Positions 24,401 to 32,892 of a DNA stretch of 50,561 nt are shown piece by piece. Source of the DNA: Bacteroidota bacterium (lineage in GTDB: Bacteria > Bacteroidota > Bacteroidia > Sphingobacteriales > Sphingobacteriaceae); assembly GCA_013288235.1 (NCBI GenBank), contig JABDCF010000017.1, positions 1-50,561 on the forward strand. The letters run 5' to 3'. The translations under genes were made by a program, and so were the position numbers. Within the stretch, counting starts at the first letter, position 1. The number at the start of each line of letters is the position of its first letter. The notes under the pieces were generated by a model that saw only the letters and a program-made list of their open reading frames with translations, was not told the origin of the DNA and ran no database searches.

Positions 24401-24446
24401 GCAGGGCGCAAAACAGGGTACAACAAAAAAGTAAAATTTTCTTCAT
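21435..24446 (-). CDS. Secreted double-domain amidohydrolase
   Basis: A 1003-aa exported protein (signal MKKILLFCCTLFCALLSRAQ) built from two amidohydrolase modules. The N-terminal module (about 25-430) reads YPGLIDAYSTYG at the metal site and so lacks HxH. A beta-rich linker (about 440-560, NIRLTGYITNVSPLTFRGNG) follows. The C-terminal module (about 575-985) keeps HISPGIVDEHSHIA (HxH), FITCHSYVQSEL, FTHILEGYK and FNSDDDEMGR, the expected metal and catalytic residues. It probably hydrolyses a cyclic amide, imide or peptide-like substrate outside the cytosol; imidazolonepropionase-like relatives are the usual annotation. Large tandem proteins like this are common in Bacteroidota. Confidence 0.93.
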   Translation of the reverse strand: MKKILLFCCTLFCALLSRAQETFPVNGPWDVRPGQYAFTNANIVVSADQTIANGTLLIKDRVIEGVGADIAIPKGYVTVDLKGKYIYPGLIDAYSTYGMPEAPRQAFQAGGGFGRVPVYTSTKPGAYGWNEAIKPEMNAKTVFHANAANAEDYKKNGFGAVQSLIHDGIARGTSIVVTLGDERDNEVMLNDEAAAHYSFSKGTAATNYPSSLMGSIALLRQTYYDAQWYKTQKTEYNISLDDFNREQAIPQIFEVTDQLNVLRANKIAKEFGKQYIFKTDGDEYRRIDAIKATGSSFIIPLTFPEPYDVEDPLDARNISYTQLKDWELAPTNPAALEKAGIKFAITSFGLQKPADFWTNLRTAMDNGLSEKQALNALTTVPAEMLGVGDKVGTLTKGKMANFIITSDDLFKKENIIYENWIEGRQYVVTRMDVTDLRGNYNLATDALSNTVLKIGGTPGAYEVNIERNDADSARAKGTITRSGDMVSIYFDLKSKPNGNIRLTGYITNVSPLTFRGNGIMPDGSEIKWTATYTSTFAAQPARREPPKQEITVGPVVYPFTAYGNAELPKAETVLFKNATVWTNEKEGILQNTDVLIENGKIKAVGKNLSAGNAKVIDATGKHISPGIVDEHSHIAISNGINEGTQAVTAEVRIGDILNSEDMSLYRQLAGGVTTSHILHGSANPIGGQLQIIKHRWGVLPEDLKFEGADGFIKFALGENVKGSNNNPVAGGAARYPQTRMGVEEVYIDEFTRAKEYKAAMAKKGGNVRRDLELDAIVEILDNKRFITCHSYVQSELAMLMHVADSMGFKINTFTHILEGYKVADKMKAHGINGSTFSDWWAYKMEVAEAIPYNGTLMHDMGINVAFNSDDDEMGRRLNQEAGKAVAYGHMSEEEALKLVTLNPAKMLHIDKRVGSIKPGKDADLVLWSADPLSIYAVAEKTYVDGIAYWDYDKDAANQKVMKADEARIIQKMIAAKNKGSLTQRPPGRRPRITEENENDDDGL

Positions 24447-24701
24447 GGTCAGTTATAGTTTGTACTAAGTTATTAAACATTCATATATCCGTTACACTAA
24501 GGGTGTTTCATCATACATTTGTTACATAAAGGAAGGGTAGTAATTCGTTAGTCCGCACCAATGAAAAGCAGTAAGTAAAAATGATTCTTTTCACGATGCT
24601 TAAATACCAGCCGATCATCCATAAAACTACTCATTATATAAATTATTTGATACGGCATTTTTAGCTTTAATTATTTTAAGCAGTAACCACCGCTATTTTC
24701 T

Positions 24702-24709
24702 TATTTTTG
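24702..24709 (+). promoter_or_regulatory. -7 box of glnS
   Basis: TATTTTTG fits TAnnTTTG and lies 17 nt before the start codon. A TTTA at 24675-24678 would give a long 23-nt spacer. Confidence 0.4.
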
Positions 24710-24726
24710 CCGTTCTTAATAATATC

Positions 24727-26385
24727 ATGAGCGAAGAAAGATCATTAAATTTTTTAGAAGAGATAGTTGAAGAAGATATAGCTGCCGGCAAAAATAGCGG
24801 CAGGGTGCTTACCCGTTTCCCGCCCGAGCCTAATGGCTACCTGCATATCGGCCATGCCAAATCCATATGTTTAAACTTTGGGCTGGCGCTAAAATATGGC
24901 GGTAAAACCAATCTCCGGTTTGATGATACCAATCCTGCAAAAGAGGAAGTTGAATATGTTGACAGTATTAAAGAAGATGTAAAATGGCTGGGGTTCGAGT
25001 GGGCTAACGAACTTTATGCTTCTGACTATTTCGACCAGCTTTACGCTTTTGCAGTCGCGATGATAAAAAAAGGACTGGCTTATGTTGATGACAGCAGCGC
25101 CGAAGAAATATCCGTTCAAAAAGGTACGCCAACTATACCTGGTAAGGCTAACCAATACCGCAGTCGAAGCGTGGACGAAAACCTTGCGCTTTTTGCTGAT
25201 ATGAAAGCAGGCAAATATCCTGATGGCGCTAAAGTATTGCGCGCAAAGGTTGACCTTGCTGCACCAAATATGCACCTGCGCGACCCGCTAATGTATCGCA
25301 TAAAGCATACAGAACACCACCGCACCGGCGCTACCTGGTGCATTTACCCGATGTATGATTTTGCACATGGGCAGAGTGATGCTATAGAAGAAATTACGCA
25401 TTCTATTTGTACGCTGGAGTTTATCCCGCACCGCGACCTGTATAATTGGTTTATCGAAAAGCTGGATATTTTCCCATCAAAACAATACGAATTTGCGCGG
25501 CTAAACCTCAACTACACCGTGATGAGCAAGCGCAAGCTGCTCCAGTTGGTTGAAGATGGCCATGTGGAAAGTTGGGACGACCCGCGTATGCCAACCATAA
25601 GCGGATTGCGCCGCAGGGGTTATACGCCTGCCTCCATCATTGATTTTTGCGAACGCATTGGCGTTGCCAAGCGCGAGAATATGATAGATGTGAGCCTGCT
25701 GGAGTTTTGCATCCGTGAGGATCTGAACAAAACGGCCTGGCGCCGTATGGCTGTGCTTGATCCGATAAAAATGGTGATCACCAGCTATCCCGAAAGCGAA
25801 ACGGAAACGATGTTCAGCGAGAACAATCCCGAGGTTGAAGGCGGCGAAGGCGGCAGGGATATACCTTTTAGCCGGGAACTTTGGATAGAGCGTGAAGATT
25901 TTATGGAAGAACCATCTAAAAAGTTTTTCCGTCTCGGCGTAGGCCTGTCTGTAAGGCTGAAAAGCGCTTATATAGTAACCTGCAATAGTTTTACCAAAGA
26001 TGCGGACGGGAATGTAACCGAGATACAGTGTACACATCTCCCCGAAAGCAAATCGGGAACCGATACCAGCGGCCTGCACGTAAAAGGCACCATCCACTGG
26101 GTGAGTGTGCCCCATGCCAAAACCGCTGAAGTGCGGCTATATGACCGATTATTTAGAGTGGAAGACCCCAGCAATGAAGACGGTGATTTTAAAGAATATT
26201 TAAACCCCAACAGCCTCCAAATATTACCAAACGCCTATATCGAAGCTGATTTGGCCAAAGCCATCCCCGGCAAAGGCTACCAGTTTATCCGCAAAGGGTA
26301 TTTTACGCTGGATAAACACTCAACAGCCGATAAACTGGTGTTTAACAGGACAGTGACGTTGAAGGATGGCTGGGTGAAGAAATAA
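24727..26385 (+). CDS. glnS: Glutaminyl-tRNA synthetase
   Basis: A 552-aa class I synthetase that charges tRNA-Gln. HIGH is His40-Ile-Gly-His43 within PPEPNGYLHIGHAKS and the KMSKS counterpart is VMSKR at residues 265-269; both the spacing and the PPEPNGYLHIGH form are characteristic of GlnRS rather than GluRS. The C-terminal anticodon-binding beta-barrels are present and the length matches E. coli GlnS. No YqeY extension is seen. Monocistronic, with a long terminator behind it. Confidence 0.97.
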   Translation: MSEERSLNFLEEIVEEDIAAGKNSGRVLTRFPPEPNGYLHIGHAKSICLNFGLALKYGGKTNLRFDDTNPAKEEVEYVDSIKEDVKWLGFEWANELYASDYFDQLYAFAVAMIKKGLAYVDDSSAEEISVQKGTPTIPGKANQYRSRSVDENLALFADMKAGKYPDGAKVLRAKVDLAAPNMHLRDPLMYRIKHTEHHRTGATWCIYPMYDFAHGQSDAIEEITHSICTLEFIPHRDLYNWFIEKLDIFPSKQYEFARLNLNYTVMSKRKLLQLVEDGHVESWDDPRMPTISGLRRRGYTPASIIDFCERIGVAKRENMIDVSLLEFCIREDLNKTAWRRMAVLDPIKMVITSYPESETETMFSENNPEVEGGEGGRDIPFSRELWIEREDFMEEPSKKFFRLGVGLSVRLKSAYIVTCNSFTKDADGNVTEIQCTHLPESKSGTDTSGLHVKGTIHWVSVPHAKTAEVRLYDRLFRVEDPSNEDGDFKEYLNPNSLQILPNAYIEADLAKAIPGKGYQFIRKGYFTLDKHSTADKLVFNRTVTLKDGWVKK

Positions 26386-26387
26386 GT

Positions 26388-26413
26388 TTGCAGTCGGCAG
26401 TTTGCAGTCGGCG
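26388..26413. repeat. TTTGCAGTCGGCAG duplication
   Basis: Two direct copies of AGTTTGCAGTCGGC in tandem just behind the glnS stop. A variant (AGTTTGCAGTGGGT) occurs at 28001-28027. Confidence 0.6.
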
Positions 26414-26425
26414 CAATATACATTG

Positions 26426-26480
26426 GCAGGTTGCAATTGATAATTAATTTTTATTATCAATTGTAACCTGCTTTTTTATT
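26426..26480 (+). terminator. Long intrinsic terminator of glnS
   Basis: GCAGGTTGCAATTGATAAT pairs with ATTATCAATTGTAACCTGC with one mismatch over 19 positions, followed by T6ATT. Confidence 0.9.
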
Positions 26481-26533
26481 GGCATATTAGTGAACAATTC
26501 TATTTTAAACTTTATCACTTGAATCCAATTATC

Positions 26534-27997
26534 ATGAAGAAACTTTTATTGCAGTATGCACTATTGCTACTGCCTGTTTTTGCGCTTGCCCAAAATGATC
26601 CCCAGGTTTATAAATATCTAACCCCCAAAATAATGGGAATAGTTGGCACCCCTTTTAAACTTAATGACCATACCTATGTAATTCAAACAAACATTGACGA
26701 TGAAAACTTTGAATTAATTGCTATTAATGATAAAATGGGAGTGCTGTGGCGTACAACATTAAAAGGGTATGCAATTGGTGCTGGTAAATTTAAAGGGCAA
26801 ATATTGGCTGTTGCTACTGCGGGGTATTCCATTACAAAAGGAATAGCTAACCCATACACAGGATTTTTAATTAATTCGCAAACGGGGAAGGCTATACAAC
26901 AAAACGTTATTTATACCAGCACTTATCAAAAGAAAGAATGGGCAAAAATATTCTTTTCCGCCAACGATGGCTTTTCATTGGTCATCGGCCTGACTGATAA
27001 CGGTACAACCTTTCCCGGTACCGAAATAGCGTATATTGATACCAAAGATATTACCGTGATTGATTTAAATGAAAAGCTTGAGGCGATAAATATCAAACAT
27101 ATTGTACCCAACGGTGGGTTTGTTGGTGTAACTGCTAATAATAAAAACGATCTTTTTACTTTCGTTATCCAGGAGGATAAAACACTACAGGTATCTAAAT
27201 ACGAATCCGGTAAAACTGTGTCTTCAGGATCCGTAATACAGGATATCAATTTAAATAATAAATCGGATATAAAATATAATAACCCATTTGCAGGCAGATC
27301 AACGTTTGAAGACAATGCCTGGTCCTGCGCGTCCTCAACCGACCAAAACGTTGTTTACTTTGCCGCAGCGCATAAAAACAGTAATCGGGATCGTGAGCTG
27401 ACAGTATGCAAAATTAATTTTAATAATAAAACTTGTCAGCTTACCAGTGAGCCGCTGGAAGGGAAACAATTCAGGAGTATTGAAAAAAACTATGTACCTT
27501 TTGATAAGAAACTTGATAAACCGACGATAGACGGGGGTGAATATATGGCCGTCAGGTTTGTAGCAGAGAACAATGGGATCCTGATAGTTGCATTCGCAGA
27601 TGAATCCATTCAAGAAAGTGCTAGCAAGTTTTTCCGGGACAATTCAATTATTATCAATGGGTATGATGTTAACCTTAAACAAAAGTTTCAGAAAATAATG
27701 CCCAGTCTGTCCGACTGGCAACGTGCCTTACATGCGGATTATCATTTTGAAAATAACTCCCTTTATGTGATTGCTAACACTGGAAAGCGGTCAAAAGAAA
27801 CAATTTATGGCCAGTTAGATTTAACGACAGGCAATTGGTTGAAACAAGAAATGTTAGACAGAAAAGGGATCGGGACCCAGGAGTTTACTGACAAAAATAT
27901 TTTGTGGTTTACAAATGGTTTTATAGTGCCATATGCCGACCTTAAAAATGCAATCACCTATAAGAAAGTTATAGACCTGGCATCATACCCTTATTAG
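26534..27997 (+). CDS. Secreted protein of unknown function, possible beta-propeller
   Basis: A 487-aa protein with a signal peptide ending near ALAQ (residue 20); the ATG at 26534 is preferred over a TTG 15 nt upstream because the signal starts MKKLLL. The mature part alternates short beta strands with repeated patterns such as FELIAINDKMGVLWRT and IINGYDVNLKQKFQK that resemble PQQ/WD-like propeller blades, about 60-70 residues apart. I do not recognise a named family. It stands alone, convergent with the amidase gene. Confidence 0.7.
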   Translation: MKKLLLQYALLLLPVFALAQNDPQVYKYLTPKIMGIVGTPFKLNDHTYVIQTNIDDENFELIAINDKMGVLWRTTLKGYAIGAGKFKGQILAVATAGYSITKGIANPYTGFLINSQTGKAIQQNVIYTSTYQKKEWAKIFFSANDGFSLVIGLTDNGTTFPGTEIAYIDTKDITVIDLNEKLEAINIKHIVPNGGFVGVTANNKNDLFTFVIQEDKTLQVSKYESGKTVSSGSVIQDINLNNKSDIKYNNPFAGRSTFEDNAWSCASSTDQNVVYFAAAHKNSNRDRELTVCKINFNNKTCQLTSEPLEGKQFRSIEKNYVPFDKKLDKPTIDGGEYMAVRFVAENNGILIVAFADESIQESASKFFRDNSIIINGYDVNLKQKFQKIMPSLSDWQRALHADYHFENNSLYVIANTGKRSKETIYGQLDLTTGNWLKQEMLDRKGIGTQEFTDKNILWFTNGFIVPYADLKNAITYKKVIDLASYPY

Positions 27998-28000
27998 GTA

Positions 28001-28092
28001 AGTTTGCAGTGGGTAGTTTGCAGTTTGCTTTTGAGGACTGGTTTGCCGTAGTATTATCCTACTGGGAACTGCCCACTTCAAACTGCCTACTG
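28001..28092. terminator. Inverted stutter repeat between convergent genes
   Basis: AGTGGGTAGTT (28008-28018) faces AACTGCCCACT (28067-28077), and neighbouring AGTTTG faces CAAACT. It is built from the TTTGCAGT word and can form a bidirectional terminator-like hairpin. Confidence 0.45.
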
Positions 28093-28914
28093 ATATTTCT
28101 GGTAAATATTATAGATCACATTCAAATCCAGCTGCGTTAAAGTTGGGCTGATATCTGTTTGTACAAAGTGCCGCTTAAAGGCCACAATAGCGGCTTTAAT
28201 ATCCGATGTATCGTAACCTATCAATTTCAGGGCGATGGTAAAATCAAAGCCGTCGGGTGGTAGCTCAAGTATATCATCGCTCCAATAGCCGAAACCATGC
28301 TGCGCCAGTGTTTTCCATGGGAAGAACGGGCCGGGATCGGGTTTGCGCTTTGGGGCAAAATCCTGGTGGCCTATGAAGTTGGCCTGGGGGATAGCATAAT
28401 TCTTTTTCAATTGCGCCAGTAATAACAGGAGGCTGTTGATCTGCGGCGTGGTAAAAGGTTCATTGCCGTTGTTATCTATCTCTATACCTATGGAGCAACT
28501 GTTCATATCGGTAACGCTGCCCCATTTGCCTACGCCGGCATGGTTGGCACGCATGTAATCGTTCACCATATGGTAAACTGTGCCGTTTTTGGCTAATACA
28601 TAATGGGCGCTGGTTTGGTCGGTAGTAACGGTAAAAGTATGGAGTGTTTGCTGTACAGAATCCTGTGCGGTAAAATGGATGATGACATAATTTGGTTTGC
28701 GTATGCCAAAATTTACAGTGCCTACCCAGGCAGAAGGGACAAGCATGCCGGTGCTGTCACGTAATGAATCGGGTAACTGTTTTTGTATGTTAGCTATATA
28801 ACCCTTTGTTTTATCGCTATAAACTTTGTTGGTTACCGCATAAGGCCCCTTTGGCGAGCAGGATGCCATAACGAGCAGGCATAATAGCAATAAGTACAGA
28901 TAGCTTTGTTTCAT
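28087..28914 (-). CDS. N-acetylmuramoyl-L-alanine amidase lipoprotein
   Basis: A 275-aa Amidase_2 (PGRP-like) protein that cleaves the amide bond between MurNAc and the stem peptide. The N-terminal signal carries lipobox VMASC (Cys19), so it is a lipoprotein. Zinc and catalytic motifs: VIIHFTA with the first His, ANHAGVGKWG in the middle and IGHQDFAPKRKPDPGPFFPW near the C-terminus with the second His, the lysine and the aspartate. Likely acts in cell-wall recycling or remodelling. The gap upstream contains palindromes at 28927-28941 and 29001-29017. Confidence 0.93.
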   Translation of the reverse strand: MKQSYLYLLLLCLLVMASCSPKGPYAVTNKVYSDKTKGYIANIQKQLPDSLRDSTGMLVPSAWVGTVNFGIRKPNYVIIHFTAQDSVQQTLHTFTVTTDQTSAHYVLAKNGTVYHMVNDYMRANHAGVGKWGSVTDMNSCSIGIEIDNNGNEPFTTPQINSLLLLLAQLKKNYAIPQANFIGHQDFAPKRKPDPGPFFPWKTLAQHGFGYWSDDILELPPDGFDFTIALKLIGYDTSDIKAAIVAFKRHFVQTDISPTLTQLDLNVIYNIYQKYQ

Positions 28915-29000
28915 ACGGGATTGATGAAGCTAATTTAGCTTTTTGAATTGGGATTTCGGAATTATTTTGGTCGGAAGGATATAAACTGACCTTTTGTTGG

Positions 29001-29017
29001 TCAAGCTGGAAGCTTGA
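29001..29017. repeat. Perfect palindrome TCAAGCT-GGA-AGCTTGA
   Basis: A 7-bp stem with 3-nt loop between hemA and the amidase gene, preceded by GACC...GGTC (28988-29002). It may be a weak terminator of hemA or an operator; no T run. Confidence 0.45.
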
Positions 29018-29040
29018 TGCATGCCGCACCAGCGATTTTT

Positions 29041-30264
29041 TTAATTATTGATCAATATATCCTTCGCCATGATCATGGGTACGCTGATATATTTTTTCTC
29101 CATGTAGTTCATCACCTTTTCCAGTATATCGCGGGAATGCTGGTCCATACCCTGTACTTCTTCGGCAAATACGGAATTGATGGCTGTGTTGCGGATCTCT
29201 TTTATTTTTTCGGGCACCTTGCGCATGGCCAGCTCGATGCGGCGCTGTTTTAGCTCTAAGATAAATGTGGCAATATTTTCGCTGATGATATTTTCGGCAT
29301 GACTAAGTTCTTCATACCGTTCCTTTAAGTTCCTTTTGGCAACTTCGTTTAATGATTGTACTTCGATATAGCTTATCGGGAATTTCTTTAAAACTTCAGG
29401 GTCGGTATCGTTAGGGATTGCCAGGTCGACAATTGTTTTGCGGCCAGTATCGCCGTTTAACAGGGAGGTGTAGAGTTCAGTGGTGATGATAGGCTCAATT
29501 GCCGATGTGCAGGTAATAATGACGTCAAACCCCTTTTTGTAATCTTTTAAAGCATCGAGGGTAAACGCTTCACCTTTCAGATCGGCGGCCAATTGCTGTG
29601 CCTTTGAAAGTGTGCGGTTAAAAACCGCGAAATTGCTGAACTTATGCTTTTGCAGGTATTTTGAAAGGTTACGGTTTGTTTCCCCGGCGCCAATGATCAG
29701 TATCCGGTCGCTCTGGTTCAACTTAAAATCCTTCAGTTTGCGGTATGCCAGCGAAACCACCGAAATGGGGTTTTTTGAAATATTGGTATTGGTATAAACC
29801 TCTTTGGCAGTTTTAACTATGCAGTTCATAAACATGCGCAACCCATCGCCGGTAAGGCCTGCTTCACGGCAGTTTTCATAAGCTTTACGTAACTGCGGCA
29901 ATATTTCTTTTTCGCCAACTATAAGGCTTTCGAGCGAGCATGAAGTGCGGAGCAGGTGTTCAAGCGCGTCCTGATCTTCGTATATAGATGCTGCTTCTAA
30001 AAAAGCAACGGTAGAGATGGGGCACAGGCCAATGTTCAGCGCGCCCATAAACTGTTTTGCAAATTCTTTGTCAACAACCTGCGGTGTCATCATCACAAAT
30101 TCAACGCGGTTACAGGTGGCCAAATAAAATATCTCGGATATACCAAATTGGGCTTTTACTTTATGAAGTTTTTCTGTCAGATTTTCCTGGCAAATCACCA
30201 ATCTCCCCAATTCCTTCAGCTCAATCTGTTTGTGCGTAAAAGCGATTACCTTTAGATACTTCAA
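29041..30264 (-). CDS. hemA: Glutamyl-tRNA reductase
   Basis: A 407-aa enzyme of the C5 tetrapyrrole pathway that reduces glutamyl-tRNA to glutamate-1-semialdehyde. The nucleophilic cysteine is Cys51 in ATCNRVEF, the NADPH-binding motif is GAGETN at residues 192-197, and the helical dimerisation domain closes the protein. The length is normal. No other hem gene is adjacent. A possible TACTTTTG box lies 22 nt upstream (30287-30294). Confidence 0.96.
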   Translation of the reverse strand: MKYLKVIAFTHKQIELKELGRLVICQENLTEKLHKVKAQFGISEIFYLATCNRVEFVMMTPQVVDKEFAKQFMGALNIGLCPISTVAFLEAASIYEDQDALEHLLRTSCSLESLIVGEKEILPQLRKAYENCREAGLTGDGLRMFMNCIVKTAKEVYTNTNISKNPISVVSLAYRKLKDFKLNQSDRILIIGAGETNRNLSKYLQKHKFSNFAVFNRTLSKAQQLAADLKGEAFTLDALKDYKKGFDVIITCTSAIEPIITTELYTSLLNGDTGRKTIVDLAIPNDTDPEVLKKFPISYIEVQSLNEVAKRNLKERYEELSHAENIISENIATFILELKQRRIELAMRKVPEKIKEIRNTAINSVFAEEVQGMDQHSRDILEKVMNYMEKKYISVPMIMAKDILINN

Positions 30265-30286
30265 TTCAGTTTAAATTTTGACCCAA

Positions 30287-30294
30287 CAAAAGTA
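30287..30294 (-). promoter_or_regulatory. -7 box of hemA
   Basis: TACTTTTG on the minus strand matches TAnnTTTG; a TTTG lies 23 nt further upstream, a longer spacer than usual. Confidence 0.4.
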
Positions 30295-30431
30295 ACAGCT
30301 TTAATACTATGCAGTGTCAAACCTTTGTCATACAGTTATATTTAGAATGGTTATAAATTGCATCGCGGCAGGCATTTATACCGTATATATTCTGTTAAAA
30401 AGCAGTTTGGTAAAATATTATATCTTTATTT

Positions 30432-30818
30432 ATGCATAAACTTAAAAAAATAGGCCTCGCAGCGTTGGTTATCGGGTACCTTATTGCCGGTGCAAACCAT
30501 TTCAGGGCCCCATTATCTTACATTAAAATTATACCTCCTTATTTTCCTCACCCTGCAATGCTTAACCTTGCAGCGGGATTTTGTGAGTTATGCTTTGCCG
30601 TTTTACTTATATTCCCCAAAACAAGGCGATTAGCTGCTTGTGGAATTATGCTAATGCTGATTGCTTTTGTACCTGTACATGTAAAAATGGTGCAGGATGC
30701 GCCCTTTATGCTGGGAACGTTAAAGGTAACGCCTTTTGTTGCGTGGATTAGGTTGGTTGTGTTACAGCCTTTGTTGATTTTGTGGGCATGGTGGTACACA
30801 AGGATGGAGCGGGTTTAA
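30432..30818 (+). CDS. DoxX-like small membrane protein
   Basis: A 128-aa protein with four predicted transmembrane segments and the NHF and HP patterns of DoxX-like family proteins (AGANHFRAPLSYIKIIPPYF, LNLAAGFCELCFAVLLIFP). These are integral membrane proteins of uncertain, possibly redox-related, function. It precedes the alpha/beta hydrolase on the same strand by 32 nt and may be co-transcribed. Confidence 0.82.
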   Translation: MHKLKKIGLAALVIGYLIAGANHFRAPLSYIKIIPPYFPHPAMLNLAAGFCELCFAVLLIFPKTRRLAACGIMLMLIAFVPVHVKMVQDAPFMLGTLKVTPFVAWIRLVVLQPLLILWAWWYTRMERV

Positions 30819-30850
30819 ATTATCTATCTTTATGCCCGAAAGTAAAACCG

Positions 30851-31681
30851 ATGATAAAAAAACAATATTTCACTATACCCGGCGCCAAAGGCCGCAGCAT
30901 GCTTGCCGACCTCACTTTTGACGAAGCAATCAGTAACGCCCCACTTGTAATTTTTGCCCACGGGTTTAAAGGCTTTAAAGACTGGGGCTCGCATAACCTT
31001 ATTGCCAAATATTTTGCCGAAAATGGTTTCAGGTTTTTAAAGTTCAATTTTTCGCATAATGGCACAACTATCGATAAGCCATTTGATTTTGCCGACCTGA
31101 TAGCTTTTGCTGATAATACATTTTCTATTGAACTGCAAGACCTTGATGCGGTGATCGATTTTGCCTTCGGCGGATCGGGTATGCCGATGGTTAGTAAGGT
31201 TTACCTCATAGGGCACAGCATGGGCGGCGGCATCAGCATTATAAAAACTGCTGAAGACCCAAGGATCACAAAACTGGTTACGATGGCTTCTATATGCGGC
31301 TTCCGCAATTTATGGCCGAAAGAAATCGAGGCGCAATGGCGTTTACAAGGTATATCCTATTTTTTAAATAAAAGAACAGGGCAGCAATTACCTGTAAAGG
31401 TCAGCATCCTTGAAGACCTGGATAAATACCCGGCCCGTTTGGATATTTTGGAAAAAGCCGCCGAAATAAAACAGCCATGGCTGATAGTCCATGGAGATGC
31501 AGACCCTACGGTGCCGGTAAGTTGTGCTGAAGAATTGAAAGCAGCAAACCCCGCTGCCGAGCTTTTAGTAATACCCGGCGCCGACCATACGTTCGGCTCC
31601 TCACATCCTTATACCGAAAGAACCTTACCGCCTCTTTTAGCTGAATTTTGCAGGGAGACGGTCTCCTTTTTTAGCAAATAA
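30851..31681 (+). CDS. Alpha/beta hydrolase
   Basis: A 276-aa serine hydrolase of the dienelactone hydrolase/esterase type. The nucleophile elbow is GHSMGG (residues 121-126, Ser123), the oxyanion region FAHGFKGFKDWG, and the acid and histidine are in HGDADPTVP and GADHTFG. The frame is open further upstream, overlapping the DoxX gene, but the ATG at 30851 in front of KKQYFTIPGA is the natural start. Substrate unknown. Confidence 0.88.
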   Translation: MIKKQYFTIPGAKGRSMLADLTFDEAISNAPLVIFAHGFKGFKDWGSHNLIAKYFAENGFRFLKFNFSHNGTTIDKPFDFADLIAFADNTFSIELQDLDAVIDFAFGGSGMPMVSKVYLIGHSMGGGISIIKTAEDPRITKLVTMASICGFRNLWPKEIEAQWRLQGISYFLNKRTGQQLPVKVSILEDLDKYPARLDILEKAAEIKQPWLIVHGDADPTVPVSCAEELKAANPAAELLVIPGADHTFGSSHPYTERTLPPLLAEFCRETVSFFSK

Positions 31682-31794
31682 AAGTCTATTTAAAACTGTA
31701 GCGCTCCTTTAACGTTAATGTGGCTTATGGCAACGTTACTTTGATATGATATTGAACATGTAACAATTCCATTTCATAACCTTCTAACTTAACC

Positions 31795-31824
31795 TTGCAG
31801 GGATATATTAGTGGCATAATTTTA
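31795..31824 (+). promoter_or_regulatory. Promoter of the MBL-fold hydrolase gene
   Basis: TTG (31795-31797), a 19-nt spacer and TAATTTTA (31817-31824), one base off the TAnnTTTG consensus, 9 nt before the start codon. Confidence 0.5.
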
Positions 31825-31833
31825 TAATTATTT

Positions 31834-32829
31834 ATGAGTATAACGGGGGCAAAAAAAAGGGGAGGGAAGTTCTTAAATCCTATACCTACGGATATGGGTG
31901 GAATTGGAATAATGATCCCGATATTAAAGGAATATTATAACAATAAAGCCGAAAATACCCCTAAAAAAATAATCGGCCCGTTTAAAACCGATATTCCCAT
32001 TTATCAAACGCCGCCTGAGAGCGGGTTAAGGATAACCCTTATCGGGCATTCGAGTTTATTGATAGAGATTGATGGCAAGCGAATATTGACCGACCCGGTT
32101 TGGAGCGACAGGGTCTCGTTTACTTCCCTTTTTGGCCCCAAACGCTTTTTTCAGCCACCTTTGCAATTGGATGAGTTGCCGCCACTTGATGCTATTTTAG
32201 TTTCGCACGATCATTACGACCACCTGGATAAGGGAACTATTAAATTTTTCGCGGATAAAACCATACCATTTTTTTGTTCGCTTGGCGTGGGCAGGCACCT
32301 TGAAAAGTTTGGTATCGCTAAAAACTTTATCAATGAAATGGATTGGAGTGACAGTGTGATGGTTGGCGATAATTGCGTGATGACAGCAACACCCGCAAGA
32401 CATTTTAGCGGCAGGGGCATTTTTGGCCGAAATGAAACACTATGGTCGTCATTCGTGATAAAAGGCACGAAACATAATATATTTTTCGGCGCAGATTCGG
32501 GATGGTTCCCCGGCTTTGCGGAAATTGGCGATGCCTTTGGCCCGTTTGATTTGACGATGCTCGAAATAGGAGCTTATGGTAAATATTGGCCAGACATCCA
32601 CATGGGGCCCGACAATGCATCAAACGCGCACCTGGCCTTAAAAGGTAAATTAATGATGCCGATCCACTGGGGCACGTTTAACCTTGCCCCGCACGCCTGG
32701 TTTGAGCCTATTGAAAGGTTACTGGGCTATGCTAAAGAAAAGCACATTGAACTTTTTGTGCCGGAACCGGGGAAACCTACGGAGGTAAAAGGCGAATATG
32801 TTTCGGGGTGGTGGGAAAAGTACCGTTGA
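31834..32829 (+). CDS. MBL-fold metal-dependent hydrolase (NAPE-PLD/UlaG-like)
   Basis: A 331-aa metallo-beta-lactamase-fold protein. The metal motif HDHYDH spans residues 125-130 (VSHDHYDHLD), with further ligands in ATPARHFSGRG, FGADSGW and MMPIHWGTF. The Trp-rich and RHFSGRG pattern is typical of the group that includes NAPE-specific phospholipase D and RomA-like proteins. It is single and convergent with ilvA. Substrate unknown; no signal peptide. Confidence 0.9.
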   Translation: MSITGAKKRGGKFLNPIPTDMGGIGIMIPILKEYYNNKAENTPKKIIGPFKTDIPIYQTPPESGLRITLIGHSSLLIEIDGKRILTDPVWSDRVSFTSLFGPKRFFQPPLQLDELPPLDAILVSHDHYDHLDKGTIKFFADKTIPFFCSLGVGRHLEKFGIAKNFINEMDWSDSVMVGDNCVMTATPARHFSGRGIFGRNETLWSSFVIKGTKHNIFFGADSGWFPGFAEIGDAFGPFDLTMLEIGAYGKYWPDIHMGPDNASNAHLALKGKLMMPIHWGTFNLAPHAWFEPIERLLGYAKEKHIELFVPEPGKPTEVKGEYVSGWWEKYR

Positions 32830-32892
32830 TTTTTTTGATTAATGGATTTCGCTGACGATCTCGGCTAAAACATTAATAAAACACGTTTCGTA

